From assembly GCA_026770575.1 (NCBI GenBank), contig MU657178.1, positions 186,376 through 250,375 of the forward strand: a DNA stretch of 64,000 nt. The letters are read 5' to 3'. Every line of letters begins with the position of its first letter. Position 1 is the first letter of the stretch. The notes beneath the pieces were generated by a model that was given only the letters and a program-made list of their open reading frames with translations, was not told the DNA's origin and did not search any database. Shown here piece after piece: positions 43,636 to 53,961 of this stretch. This stretch comes from Pelagophyceae sp. CCMP2097 (Eukaryota; Sar; Pelagophyceae). Both the position numbers and the translations under genes were made by a program.

Positions 43636-44595
43636 TCATACGGCATTCCAGAGCGGCGCCGTTTCGTCCCAGCTCGTCGTCACGATGCGCTTACCGTCGG
43701 GCGAGAACGCGCAGCTGAGGACTTCGCTGGTGTGCCCCTCGAGCGTCGTCAGCAGCGCGCCCGTCTCTCGTCCCAGAGCGCGCGCGTCCCAGAGCCATAA
43801 CATCTTGTCCCAGCTCGCCGTGACGACACGCTTGCCGTCGGGCGAGAACGCGCAGCTGTTGACGTCGTACCCGAGGAGCGTCAGCAACACCGCGCCCGTC
43901 TCGGCGTCCCAGAGCCGCGCCGTCCCGTCGTTGCTCCCCGTCACGATGCGCTTGCTGTCGGGCGAGAACGCGCAGCAGCTGACAATGCCGTCGTGCCCCT
44001 CGAGAGTCAACAGCAGCGCGCCCGTCTCCGCGTCCCAGAGCCGCGCCGTCTCGTCCTCGCTCGCCGTGACGATGCGCGTGCCGTCGGGCGAGAACGCGCA
44101 GCTCATGACGCTGCCGGTGTGCCCTTCGAGCGTCTTCAGCAGCGCGCCCGTCGCGGCGTCCCAGAGCCGTGCCGTCTTGTCGAGGCTCGCCGTCACGACG
44201 TGCGTGCTGTCGGGCGAGAACGCACAGCTCATGACGTAGCTGGCGTGCCCCTCGAATATTAACAGCAGCACGCCCGTCTCCGCGTCCCAGAGCCGCGCCG
44301 TGTTGCCGCTCGCCGTCAGGAGGCGCTTGCCGTCGGGCGAGAACGCGCAGCAGTCGACACTGCGGGTGTGCCCCTTGAGGATTGCGGTGCCCTTCAAAAT
44401 CCGGTCCGTCCAGACAAGCTTGCGCAGCGCCAGTGCTACGGCGCGCGCGTCGCGAGCGACGTGCTTCGTCACGAAGAGGCCGTTCGGCGAGGCCGCCAGC
44501 CGCAGGATGGGCGCGAGCAGGTCGCGCTGCTCAAAGACGCGGAGCGCGCCGGCGCGCCCCCGGGCGCGCCGCGATGCCCCGATGGCGACCGGCAT
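43636..44595 (-). CDS. WD40-repeat protein
   Basis: A single open frame of 319 residues. A basic N terminus leads into a segment RDLLAPILRLAASPNGLF...LVWTDRILKGTAIL that is shared with the WD40 copy at 62.5-63.7 kb, then six WD40 repeats of the form GHT..V.SCAFSPDGKRIVTAS.D.TARLWDAETGALL. Repeat 5 has an insertion (ARALGRETG), and the last repeat ends PLWNAV. WD40 repeats form propellers used as interaction platforms. Very uniform repeats suggest recent internal duplication or conversion. It is divergent from the DUF2214-type gene, with 168 bp between the starts. Confidence 0.88.
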   Translation of the reverse strand: MPVAIGASRRARGRAGALRVFEQRDLLAPILRLAASPNGLFVTKHVARDARAVALALRKLVWTDRILKGTAILKGHTRSVDCCAFSPDGKRLLTASGNTARLWDAETGVLLLIFEGHASYVMSCAFSPDSTHVVTASLDKTARLWDAATGALLKTLEGHTGSVMSCAFSPDGTRIVTASEDETARLWDAETGALLLTLEGHDGIVSCCAFSPDSKRIVTGSNDGTARLWDAETGAVLLTLLGYDVNSCAFSPDGKRVVTASWDKMLWLWDARALGRETGALLTTLEGHTSEVLSCAFSPDGKRIVTTSWDETAPLWNAV

Positions 44596-44763
44596 GCCTT
44601 CCGAGGTGGAAGCGCCCGGGCCCCGAGCCCTCGCCAGGCCCTAAAGGTGTTGCCGCTTTTCAAAAGGCGAACGATCCAATTACGATCCTCAGGCTTCGCG
44701 GAAGACTTCGGCGAAGCTAATCGTCGCGCGCGCGTCGCGATCGCAGAGCCGCCGGAGGTCGGG

Positions 44764-47700
44764 ATGTTGCGCAACATCTTCGCGGCTCTGTGCGTCGCCA
44801 CGGCGGCGGCGCTGGCGCCGCCGCGGGCGCACGGCGGGGCGAAAGGCGCCGTGCGAGGCGGCGTCCGTACACGTCCGCTTTTGCCATGGCGTTTGGCCAA
44901 AGCGTTTGCCCAAAAATTGCCCAAAGGCCATAGAACTCCAAGGCGCCCCCAAGCCGCCCCAAGCCGCGCCAACTGGCGCACCTCCTGATGGGCCGCCGGG
45001 CTCTGGCTGGCCCGGGAACACGGTCCGCCGTCGAGCCTCTCCTGAGATCCAGTTGAGATGCGTCGATCCCTGGTTGTGATGGGTCGGCCAGTGAGCCATA
45101 TCCATCGACCCCGCCTCGACCGAGGCCTCTTCCATCAACCCGTCCGTAGGCGCGCAAGACGCGCTGCGTCGCCGAAACGCGCGCCTCGGTGCCGGGCGCT
45201 CTGATGGTCGCCTTGGCAACTCTGCCCGCGTCCGCGCTCCCCGCGGCGGCGGCGGGCCCGCTGGACCAGCTGCCCGCGGCGCTGGCGGCGTACGGGCATT
45301 ACCTCGGTGCGGCGAAAATGGCTCCGAGGACGGCAGGCTGGGACGCACGGAAATAGGCCTCGTCGTGGCTGTCGGCGCCATCGTCACGGAGCGCGTCCTC
45401 GTCAAGCCCGGCATGACGGAGAGCGAGTTCGACACCGTCGCCAAGGCCGACATTGTGTGAGTCGGTGCCGATAGTATGCCCCGGAGCAGGCGCGGGGGGC
45501 GATGCGCGCCTTTGCAGGTACGGTGTCTCTGGGGCCCTGCTCCTCGGCACGGGCTACCTCCGAGCGGTGGAGTTTGGCAAAGGGTGGGAGTTTTACGCGC
45601 ACGAACCCGTAAACGCCGCGTCGAGTCGAACGCGGCAAAGGGGCAAACGCGGCAAAGGGGGCAGCCAAACGCAGAGTACCGCAGGGGGGCGTCCGTCTGC
45701 GGCGGTGCGAGTTCCGTGAAACGACGGCGGGCCTCTGGAGACGCCGCCGCGGCGTCGAACGCAAGTGCATTCCTCGCCCGAGCCGCCGCGCGGGACGTCG
45801 GATTATGGGATGCAGCCCATGTGATTCCCTATGGGACATGAGCTCATGGGTGCGGGACCCGTGCAAGACCATCCTTTTCCGGGTCCTTGAAAAGTCCGGA
45901 GGAACGGGCCCTTGCAAGGCCTCCTTGGCGGCCACTTGCCAAGGCCTCTGCGCGGTCGCTTGCAAGGCCTCTTTTCAGGGCCCTTGCAAGCTCCCGAGCA
46001 CGGTTCCTTGCGAGGGACCAGCGTTTGCAGGGCCCCTTGACAAGTCCTTCACAAGTCCTCGCTCGGGCCTTGACAAGTCCTTCACAAGGGCCCTCTGTAC
46101 GGGCCCTTTGGCGGCATGTGCCCTCGGCCCCTCGTGCAGTTGGAGGGCGGGCCTCTCACAAAATGCGCTCCCTCGTACGGGTCCTTGCGAGGCCTCGGAG
46201 TGCCCTGCAAGGCCCTCTCACGAGGCCTCTATCACGGGCCCTGAAGAGGCCTCTGGGCGGTCCGTTCCAAGACGCCTTCAGGACGGCCCCTCGCAAGGTT
46301 CCTCGCAAGGTTCCTCGCACGAGCCATAGGCCACCCTTGCTGCATGGTGCCCCGCAAGGCCGTGTGCGCGGGTCCTTGCGAAGCCCCTCTTCTGGAAATA
46401 GGGTTTCCCCGTCTTGGTCGAGCCGGCATCTCAGAAAAATTTCGAGATGCGAGAGGCTCAGAGGAGGCTCCCCTCGCACGGGCCCTCGCACAGCTCCGTG
46501 ACCAGTCCTGGCTCCTTGCGCGGGTCCTTGCACGGCCCCCCATACGGTCCCTTGCACGGTCCCTCGTACGGCCCCTTGCAAGGCCTCTTTCACGGGCAAG
46601 GCCTCTTGCAATTATGGAGGCCATTGGTAAGGGTCCTTGCACGGTCCCTCCAAGGCCCCTCGAAAAGGGCCTTCGCACGGCCCCTCGCGCGGTCTCTTGT
46701 GAAGGCTCCTTGGACGGGCCCTGGCGAGGCACCTCGCACGGGCCGTGTCTCAAAGGTGAAAGTCCCCTCGTGGGCCAGAGCCTGACTCGGGCGAGAGGAA
46801 AGGCCGGAGCAGGCTCCCCTTGGAAACGCGGGTCCTTTCAAGGCGCCTCGCCCTCGCAAGGACCCTGAGGAGGCCACAGGCCCTTGCAAGGCGCCTCGAA
46901 AAGGTCCCTCGCGCGGTCTTTTCGAGGTCCCTCTCCTCTGCGTCTCGGTGGCCTCTTCAACGGCTCCTCGTGCGGTTCGAGGGCGGGCCTCTCGCACGGT
47001 CCCTTGCAAGGCCTCGAACGGTTCCCTGCGAGGCCCTCGGCACGGTTTCTTGAAAGCCACCTCGGAAAAGGGCCCTCGCAAGGCTCCTATTACGGGCCCG
47101 AGCAAGGCCAGGATGTACGACCCTTTCGCAGAAGCAAAGTTCACAGCAGGGGCGCGTACAGGTCCCATACGGCCGTACGGGATCCAACACGTGCCCACGG
47201 GGTCCCATGCGGCGGCTCAGTTCCGTGTCCTCGCGCATCTTCGATGGCCCTCGAGCGGGAGGTGGTGTCGCTCGGTACGTGGTCTCGAGTGCCGCCGAGT
47301 GCGAGCACGGCATTCAGGGACGGGTCCTTCTTTTTTCAAAACCCGCGGGTCGGGTTTGCCGGGTTTGTGCGTTTTGGTCGACCCGTCTTTGAGTGGGTCT
47401 GGCCGCGGCCCGAAGCCGTACCCGAACTCTCGAAGACGGGTTTGGTATCTCGACAAACCCGCGACCCGAGGGTGCGGCACAAATTGAAAATTCGAAAACA
47501 CCGTCCCTGCTCGCCACCAAGTGTTCGACAGTACGGACCCCTGCAGGCCTCTTGAGCGGCCACTTGCAAGACCTCTGCGCGGTCACTTACGAGGCCTTTT
47601 CAAGCCCCCTCTCAAGCCCCCACGCAGGGTTCCTTGCAAGAGACTGGGCCGCCGCGGCGACTCCGAGAGACCGTCTGAGGGACCGTCCAAAAGATCGTCT

Positions 47701-50700
47701 AAAAGACCGTCCCATGGACCGTCCACGGGACGGTCGCAGAGGGGTTTCAGTCGAGGGGCCGGCAGCCGGTTGACTGTCTAAGGGGCCGTCGAGGGGCCAC
47801 CAATGAAAGCGACTGTCACAGAGGGCCCGTCGAGGGACCGTCAAAGTAAGTGTCCAAAAAGAATTGTCCAAAGGACCGCCCAAGCGAACGTCCGAGGGAC
47901 CGTCCGAGCTTCTCGAGGGACCATCTCAAGGCGTCGTTTCGAATGGCCATCGAAAGGAGCCGTCTCGAGGGGCCGTCTCGAAAAGCCGTCGAAAGGGGCC
48001 GTCTCGAGGGCCGTTTTGAGGGGCCGTCTCATGAGGCCGTCTCGAGAAGCCGTCTCGAGGGGTCTTTTCGAATGGCCGTCTCCAGGGGCCGTCTCGAGGG
48101 GCCGGAGAGAGGAGCCTTCCCGAGGCGACATTTCGAGGGGCCGTCTCGAGGGGCCGTCTCAAGGCGCCGTTTCGATTGGCCATCGAAAGGGGCCGTCTCG
48201 AGGTGCTGTCTTAAGGCGCCGTTTCGAATGGCCGTCTCCAGGGGCCGTCTCCAGGGGTCGTCTAAAGGCGCTGATTCGAGTGGCCGTTTCGAGGCACCGT
48301 CTCGAGTGGCCGTCTCAGGGTGCCGTTTCGTATGGCCATCGAAAGGACTCAGAGTCGTCTCGAGGGGCCTTCTCGAAGCGCCGTCCCAAGGCGCCGTTTC
48401 GAGTGGCCGTCTCAAGGGGGCCGTTTCGAGTGGCCATCTCAAGGGGCCGTCTCGAGGGGCCGTCTCGAGAGGCCGCCTCGAGGAGTCGTCTTGAGGAGCC
48501 GGAGTTAGGAGCAGCGCGGGTCGGGTTTGCCGTGTTTTCGCATTTTGGCCGACCCGTCGACCCGCGGGTTTGGCCGTGGCCCGAACCCCGACCCGACCTC
48601 TCGAAGACGGGTTTGGTCGTTCTTCCAAACCCGCCACCCTTTGGGTTTGGCACAAATTGAGCAACCCGACCCGGCCCGAATACACCGTCGCTGCTCGTGC
48701 GAGTGGCCGTTGCATGAGGACCGTTGCATGAGGGCCCAAGGAGCGGCAGACGAAATGAGTCCCACTCGGCCTGGTCTGGGGTCGACCAGTGTTGAATGGG
48801 AAGTGTATTGGCCCTCTTTTGGTGGACTCTAGGGTACCCTGAGGAACGTGGCTGCGTGGTCTTTCAAGGGGGCGCCGCGGGGCCGGAGCCTCACTCGAGT
48901 CTTGCCGAGTATAGAGTATTTCTTGACTACGACACTAGGTCTTTTGGGTGAAGCTCGGGCTCTTTTCTGTCGTCGTCGGCGCCTCGCTCTTCCCGACGGT
49001 GTCCATCCTCAGACACAGCTTGACGCAAAAAGCTGCTAAGGAGCGCGGCGGCGCGTTCGAACCGCCGTCGCAAAAGCTCGTCAAGCGCATGACGTCCGTC
49101 CCTCGCCGCGCCGAAGGAACACTTGAAACAATAAAAGCCTCGCCAGGGCTGGCAAAGTTGGCCGAGGGCGTCTCCGGACTTCGATGGTCGCGGTACTTCG
49201 ATGGTCCGACGTTAAGCCCCGGCGAACGTCGATGGACCCTCGACGGATGCTGCGCGGCCCCTCTGCGGCCCGCCCGGCCCCGACCGGCCACTCGACAGCC
49301 CGACGGGCCCGACGGGGCCGCCAAAGGACTTGAAGGCGTGCCCCTCCGAAATCCATCTGCGCGGCCCCTCTTGTGCCCCCGAGGCGACGCTCCCCTCGCC
49401 GGTGCGACTGGGCCCCTGGGGTCTCCCGTCGGCGGCCCCGCGGCGGCCTGGGTGCAGAGGCGGGCCACTCGCCTGCGAGTCCGATAACTTGGATTTGATT
49501 ACATCAAATTTACCAAGTTTTGGATCCAAAAGACGATAATTTTAATTTGATTTAATCCAAATTATCGTCTTTTCGACTTGCAGGCAAGTGAGAGGCGGGC
49601 CGGGCCGAGAGGAGCTTCGACGAGGGACCCAAAGGCACTTCCTCCGCGATCCGACCGGGGCCTCTTTGGCGGCACTTTTTGGCCCGACGTCCTCCGCGCG
49701 GCCCGGCGGGGGCCTCTGCGGTCCGACGCTCGACGGGGCCTCGACGCAGCGCGGGGGCGGGGCCTCGACGCCCAAAAGTTTGCACTGACCAAAAGTCGGC
49801 ACCGAGACTGACCTGAGACGGACCCAACGGCGGCCTCGGGACCAAGAGCCGTAGCCCCGGAGACGGCCCAGCGCGGCTCCTTTTGGCGATCCCGTACGAC
49901 GCTTGGACGGGCAGTCTTCCAACGACTTTCTCCGGCTTTTCTCGCGTCCCCGCGGTCAAACGTGGGCCTATGCGGCCCCGGAGACACCCCCTCTGTGCAA
50001 CCCGGAGACGGTCCCGCTGCGGGCCCCGGAGAAAGGGTCCCTGGACGAAACCCCGAGGGTCATTGACGCCTCAAATAACATATGGCGGCCCGGGGACGGT
50101 CCCGGAGACGGACCTCGACGGTGGCCCCTGGACGATCCGATGCGATCGACGGTCCCTTGTCCGTCCCGCTGTATGGTCGACTGCAGAGACGGCACCCCAA
50201 ACAGCCTTCAACCTGCGGAGAAGAAGATCATCTACGACCCGGTCCTCGAAAAGCCACGGAAACGGGCAGCCTCAGAGACGGTCGCCCAGTGCCACAGCCG
50301 GGGGGCTCTTCCCGAGCGCGGGCGGGCCCGCGGGGGGGCGCACGCCCCCGAGGCGGCTCTGAGGACGGATGCTCGAAGACCGTTGGGCCCGACCGCGCGC
50401 GCTGCAGGTCATCAACGCCCAACTCCTCGCCCTCGGCGCCATCCCGCTCGCCGCGTCGCTCATGGCGCGCGGATTCGGCCACGCAAAGGACCGGCGCGAA
50501 AAAGCCCGACCGAGAGGACGAAGGAGGAATTCTGAGACAGTCCAACCCAGGGTGCATCTTAAGCAAGCAACCCAAAGTTAAAGTCCAACAACTTACGAGT
50601 CAACGAATGTCCGACCCTCGAGTCCAGCCTCGAGTGCGCTCTAGGTCGGCGACTTCCCGTGGCAGGTCGGCGCGGCGCCCGTGGCGCTGACGGCGGTGGC

Positions 50701-50764
50701 GGCGGGGGCGAAATACGTGAAAGAGGCGTTGGACTGGCAGGAGGACGGCCAAGAAGTGCTTTAA
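44764..50764 (+). CDS. DUF2214-type membrane protein, probably plastid
   Basis: Seven exons: 44764-44850, 45150-45306, 45357-45456, 45518-45608, 48939-49097, 50408-50551 and 50645-50764. All phases agree, giving 285 residues. MLRNIFAALCVATAAALAPP resembles a secondary-plastid signal peptide with cleavage at ALA-P. The body has hydrophobic helices and family-typical motifs: TERVLVKPGMTESEFDTVAK, DIVYGVSGALLLGTGYLRA, EFGKGWEFYAHEPVFWVKLG and AIPLAASLMARGFG. Cyanobacteria and algae carry such four-helix proteins; their function is unknown. The C-terminal exon adds VGDFPWQVGAAPVAL...LDWQEDGQEVL. Intron 45609-48938 (3,330 bp) splits the HEP|VFW motif and contains a T and a K element. The first intron and the 49097 donor (GTCCCT) are the least certain junctions. 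Confidence 0.75.
45778..47220 (+). mobile_element. T element, copy 4 (1,443 bp, intronic)
   Basis: Left end CCGAGCCGCCGCGCGGGAC at 45778; right end GTCCCATGCGGCGGCTCAG ending at 47220, so the inverted termini extend to about 18 bp with few mismatches. It is the most complete copy: head ATTATGGGATGCAGCCCATG, GACCATCCTTTTCCGGGTCC, the AGAGGCCTCTGGGCGGTCC middle, the CTCAAAGGTGAAAGTCCCCT segment and the tail CATACGGCCGTACGGGATCC. No transposase. Confidence 0.7.
47335..48700 (-). mobile_element. K composite element, copy 3 (reverse)
   Basis: On the plus strand the order is A' (47335-47530), D' (47540-47640), C' (47640-47890), B' (47890-48500), A' (48510-48700), the exact reverse of copies 1 and 2. 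The A blocks again end in the GCAGGGACGGTGTTTTCG/CACCGTCGCTGCTC motif. It lies in the DUF2214-type intron next to T copy 4. Confidence 0.7.
49190..50400. repeat. GC-rich degenerate repeats in the last long intron
   Basis: CCCCGGAGACGG, CGACGGTCCC and GGCCCCTC units fill intron 49098-50407 of the DUF2214-type gene. At 49495-49570 a short AT-rich inverted repeat (ATTTGATTTAATCCAAATTA region) interrupts it. Confidence 0.5.
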
Positions 50765-51254
50765 AGCAATTTTAAAATTAAAAGCAATTTTAAAATTAAA
50801 AACGCACTTTCTGGCGGCCGAAGCAGAGGCGGCACCGCGCGTCGCCGTGTTGATGCGGGGATCGGGGCCTCGGGCGGGGAGGGAGGGCGTCGTCGAAGCG
50901 GCGGCCTCGGAAAGGGGCGCCGCATCCCCCAAGCCGCTCAACCGGACACCCCCTCTCCGGGATGGCACTCTGCACCCTTGCGGCCCGTTGGGCCTGGTGA
51001 GCGGCGCGCATCCTTTGGGTCTGTGCAACGGGGTGGTCTTACGCAAGCACCGTGGAGAAACTCGCGTGCCTACGTCGAAGGGAGGGACCGAATCGCCCAC
51101 TGGGTCGTATTTGAGCCCCGGAAGTCCACCTTTTTCTCGTTTCTACGGGAAATTTAGACATATGCGCATCGCCGCTCCCGTACCTCCGCGCCGGGATCGA
51201 TGGACACCCGCATACCATAAAATGAATCCGCCACGGCTTTTTTATTTACCGTTC

Positions 51255-51627
51255 TAGAGTAAAAGTCAATTTAAGAACCGGCTAAGCGAAAAAAAAATCA
51301 GCGGCCCGGCGACGCCGTTGTTTGCGGTTTTGACGCTGCCAGGGGACGCGTCTGGGCCCCCTCCACCCACCGTGACCCCAAATCATGGCGTCCGCGGAGG
51401 ACCTCTGTGAGAAATTTAGCATAGGCAGAGTCCGGACCGACCATCGGTTCCTAAAAAACGCCGGTCAGATTAAGAACCGGGCCCCTGGAGCCGGATAATA
51501 TCCCAATAAGGGATTTAATGGATTTTAATTGGGACTTATAAATGCCTTATTGAGATATTGAACGTCTTTTGTCGATTTTTTCGTCGGTTCTTAAATTGAC
51601 CAGGTTCTTAAATTGACTTTTACTCTA
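51255..51627. mobile_element. MITE with 25-bp perfect terminal inverted repeats
   Basis: TAGAGTAAAAGTCAATTTAA...GAACC at 51255-51279 is matched exactly in inverse at 51603-51627. The outermost TA on both sides fits a TA target-site duplication, as left by Tc1/mariner-type transposition (family knowledge). The 373-bp element encodes nothing and contains an inner inverted repeat sharing AATATCTCAATAA with the foldback at 150-264. Confidence 0.85.
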
Positions 51628-52150
51628 TGGACTTTTCTATGGGAAACAGATGCGCAGGACGTGCATCCTAATTTAGAGTACTTCGCAACGAGCCGATCCA
51701 CCCGACATCCGCCAGGTCCGCTGGGACTGGATATCTGGTGATTAAAATCACTTCACAATATCACCACCACATTATTATTATGATTAGTTTTCTGTTGGGC
51801 AAACTCGACAGTGTTTTGCGGTCTGCTTTTTTGTCATTAAACTCTCTTTTCAAAATATTTCCCCGAAGTTTCGGTTTTCGGTGATTTTCAGAGTTTCCGA
51901 GTCGAGTTTCGGATTTCGGCCGCGCATCCGCCGGCTGCGTCGACGGCCCGCCGCGGGGCCTCTCGTTGCCCGCGAGGCCGCAACGGGGAAAAACGCCCAT
52001 CGCCCCTGGAAAATGCGCCGAGCCTGAAGGCGGCTGAGACTGTCGGGCAGCCCAAATCAAATCAGCCTCCAATGCCGTTAACATTATTTAAGAGCCGTTA
52101 TGGTGATTTTATTACGTTTTCAATCAAGTCCAAGTTATCGACGATATATT

Positions 52151-52322
52151 TTGGCGATATCCGATCAAGCCTTATCATCGGACATCATAGGAGGCCTAGC
52201 TTGAGGGAGGTCTTACGACGGCCACATGAGGGGCGCCCCCCCCCATGGCAGCGCCGTAAGACCTCCCTCAAGCTAGGCCACCTACGATGTCCGGTGATAA
52301 GGCTCTGGTAAGATATTCGCCC
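52151..52322. repeat. Long hairpin (about 70-bp arms)
   Basis: Left arm about 52151-52221 (containing GGCCTAGCTTGAGGGAGGTC) and right arm about 52253-52322 are inverted copies with roughly 10-15% mismatch, around a 30-nt C-rich loop. It could be a foldback transposon or the template of a small-RNA precursor. Confidence 0.75.
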
Positions 52323-52453
52323 AAATTAATGTATTACAAGTGTTGTATTACAAGAGCGCGCCGGAGGCACACGGAGGACCCGAAGGATACAGCCAAACCC
52401 CATTGCAATGCCCACGTAAATAATTAAAATTATTTAAACTAATCGCTGAATTT

Positions 52454-52566
52454 TGCGGCCGACCAGATTTGAACCTGTAACCATCTTCTTCTTCTATGAT
52501 GATTGCAATGATTCTCAATTTTAGCGATCATCTATAACCACCATTCGCTGAATCGGCCGAGTTGCC
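52454..52566 (-). other. tRNA-like / Pol III promoter-like segment
   Basis: On the minus strand, a 7-bp acceptor-like pair (CGGCCGA with TCGGCCG), an A-box-like CAGCGAATGG and a B-box-like GGTTCAAATCT occur in tRNA order, but the D and anticodon arms do not fold as a standard tRNA and the interval is long. It may be a tRNA-derived SINE or relic. Confidence 0.3.
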
Positions 52567-52607
52567 GCCCTTTCCTCCCCAAAGGTGGAATCTCACGGAT
52601 TTGCCCG

Positions 52608-52743
52608 TGGACAGACAGACGGACAGACAGACAGACAGACGGACGGACAGACAAAATTGCCACTGGTATCCTTCAATCAAAGGACCCGAAGGGCCCTTGC
52701 CGTAAACTGACGTTGATTAAACGGCAAGGACCCTTCGGGTCCT
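52608..52743. repeat. GACA microsatellite plus foldback hairpin, copy 2
   Basis: GACA/GACG tetranucleotides (52608-52652) followed by the same hairpin as at 41-103 (arms 52681-52703 and 52721-52743). The loop differs by one base. Confidence 0.85.
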
Positions 52744-52919
52744 AAAAAAACGGCTGATCTAATCTGGACTGTGGGGCTGGCGCCGTGCAGGGCCGCTAAA
52801 ATATCGCTAAAATTCAACTCGCGGCGACGATGCTAGCGCGGGATTCAATGGCACTTTGGAGACGACGGTCAATTTCTGCCGATTCATCCACAGTAACTGT
52901 TCCAAGTCGATTCGCCAGA

Positions 52920-53260
52920 GATTTTTTTAAACATATTCTGTCTCGACTCGAAGATGTAAAATACGAAATCATACGACAGCCCCGCAAATACCCCATAAAT
53001 GCCCGTGTTTGCCCGCAAATGCCCGCATATGCCCCGCCCCGTAAATGCCGATAAAAATCCCAGTCGCAAAGCTGCCATGAAAGGAATAATCTAAAATATT
53101 CTGCCTCGGCCCGTGCTCGCCCCGTAGACGCCCCCCGTAATTGCCCCTAATTGCCCCGTGAATAGTCGCAAATCACCCCGCAAACGCCAGTAAAAAATCC
53201 AAGGCGATTCGACATGCAAGGAAAAATCAAAAAAATGTTCTGCATCGTCCCGTACTTGGC
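52920..53260. repeat. Degenerate repeat of about 140-165 bp
   Basis: Three segments begin ACATATTCTGTCTCG (52932), AATATTCTGCCTCGG (53095) and AATGTTCTGCATCG (53232). The first two continue with CGCAAATGCCC- or TAATTGCCCC-type tracts and end in AAAAATCC. No gene is seen. At 53830-53960 a GGTCATGGGCAAAGCATGG unit is also repeated. Confidence 0.5.
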
Positions 53261-53961
53261 CCGCTATCATCCTCGTACCCCTCACGTTTGGGGAGGCCGC
53301 GCCCAGTCTCATCTCCGAACTCTCTGACCCCGGAGATTTATGAACACAATCGCCCGAGCCTGACGAGCGACTGTTTCCATTGCTGTAAATCGGCTTGAGG
53401 GGAGCTCACGAGGCTCCGCGGACCTCACTTGGGGAAGCATCGAGGGTATACCGACAGGAGTAACAGGAGAAGTAATAGCAATAAACCCAATCGGATGCGA
53501 TATAATCAACGATATTAATTTATTGCGGTTTAAACGTGGCGTTTGGAGCATGGCCTTCATTTGTATCATAGGAGGCGCTCATGGCTGGTGCATGCAGGGT
53601 TGCTGCGTATTACATTCATAAGAAATTACATTTCAAAAACAAAGAAGGCCCCAGGAGTGTGGCCCGAGCACTCATACGGCCCAGAGCCGCGGATCCCAAG
53701 TCCGGGTCGCAGTCTTCATCCGGCGTGGCAAAGGGAGGCGCGGTGGGATTCATGCGTCGAAATTCATGTGTAATGTTCACATCGTCGCACGGCTCACAAC
53801 GTCGGCAGGCATCTCGCATGGCCGCAGGGCGGTGCGCAGGGCGTGCTTCATGGCGTCATGGGCAAAGCATGGCGCCACGGTGAAGCATGGCACGGGCAAG
53901 CATTGCGTGCTTCACGGGTCATGTTAAAGCATGTTCACGGGTCATGGGCAAAGCATGGGGT

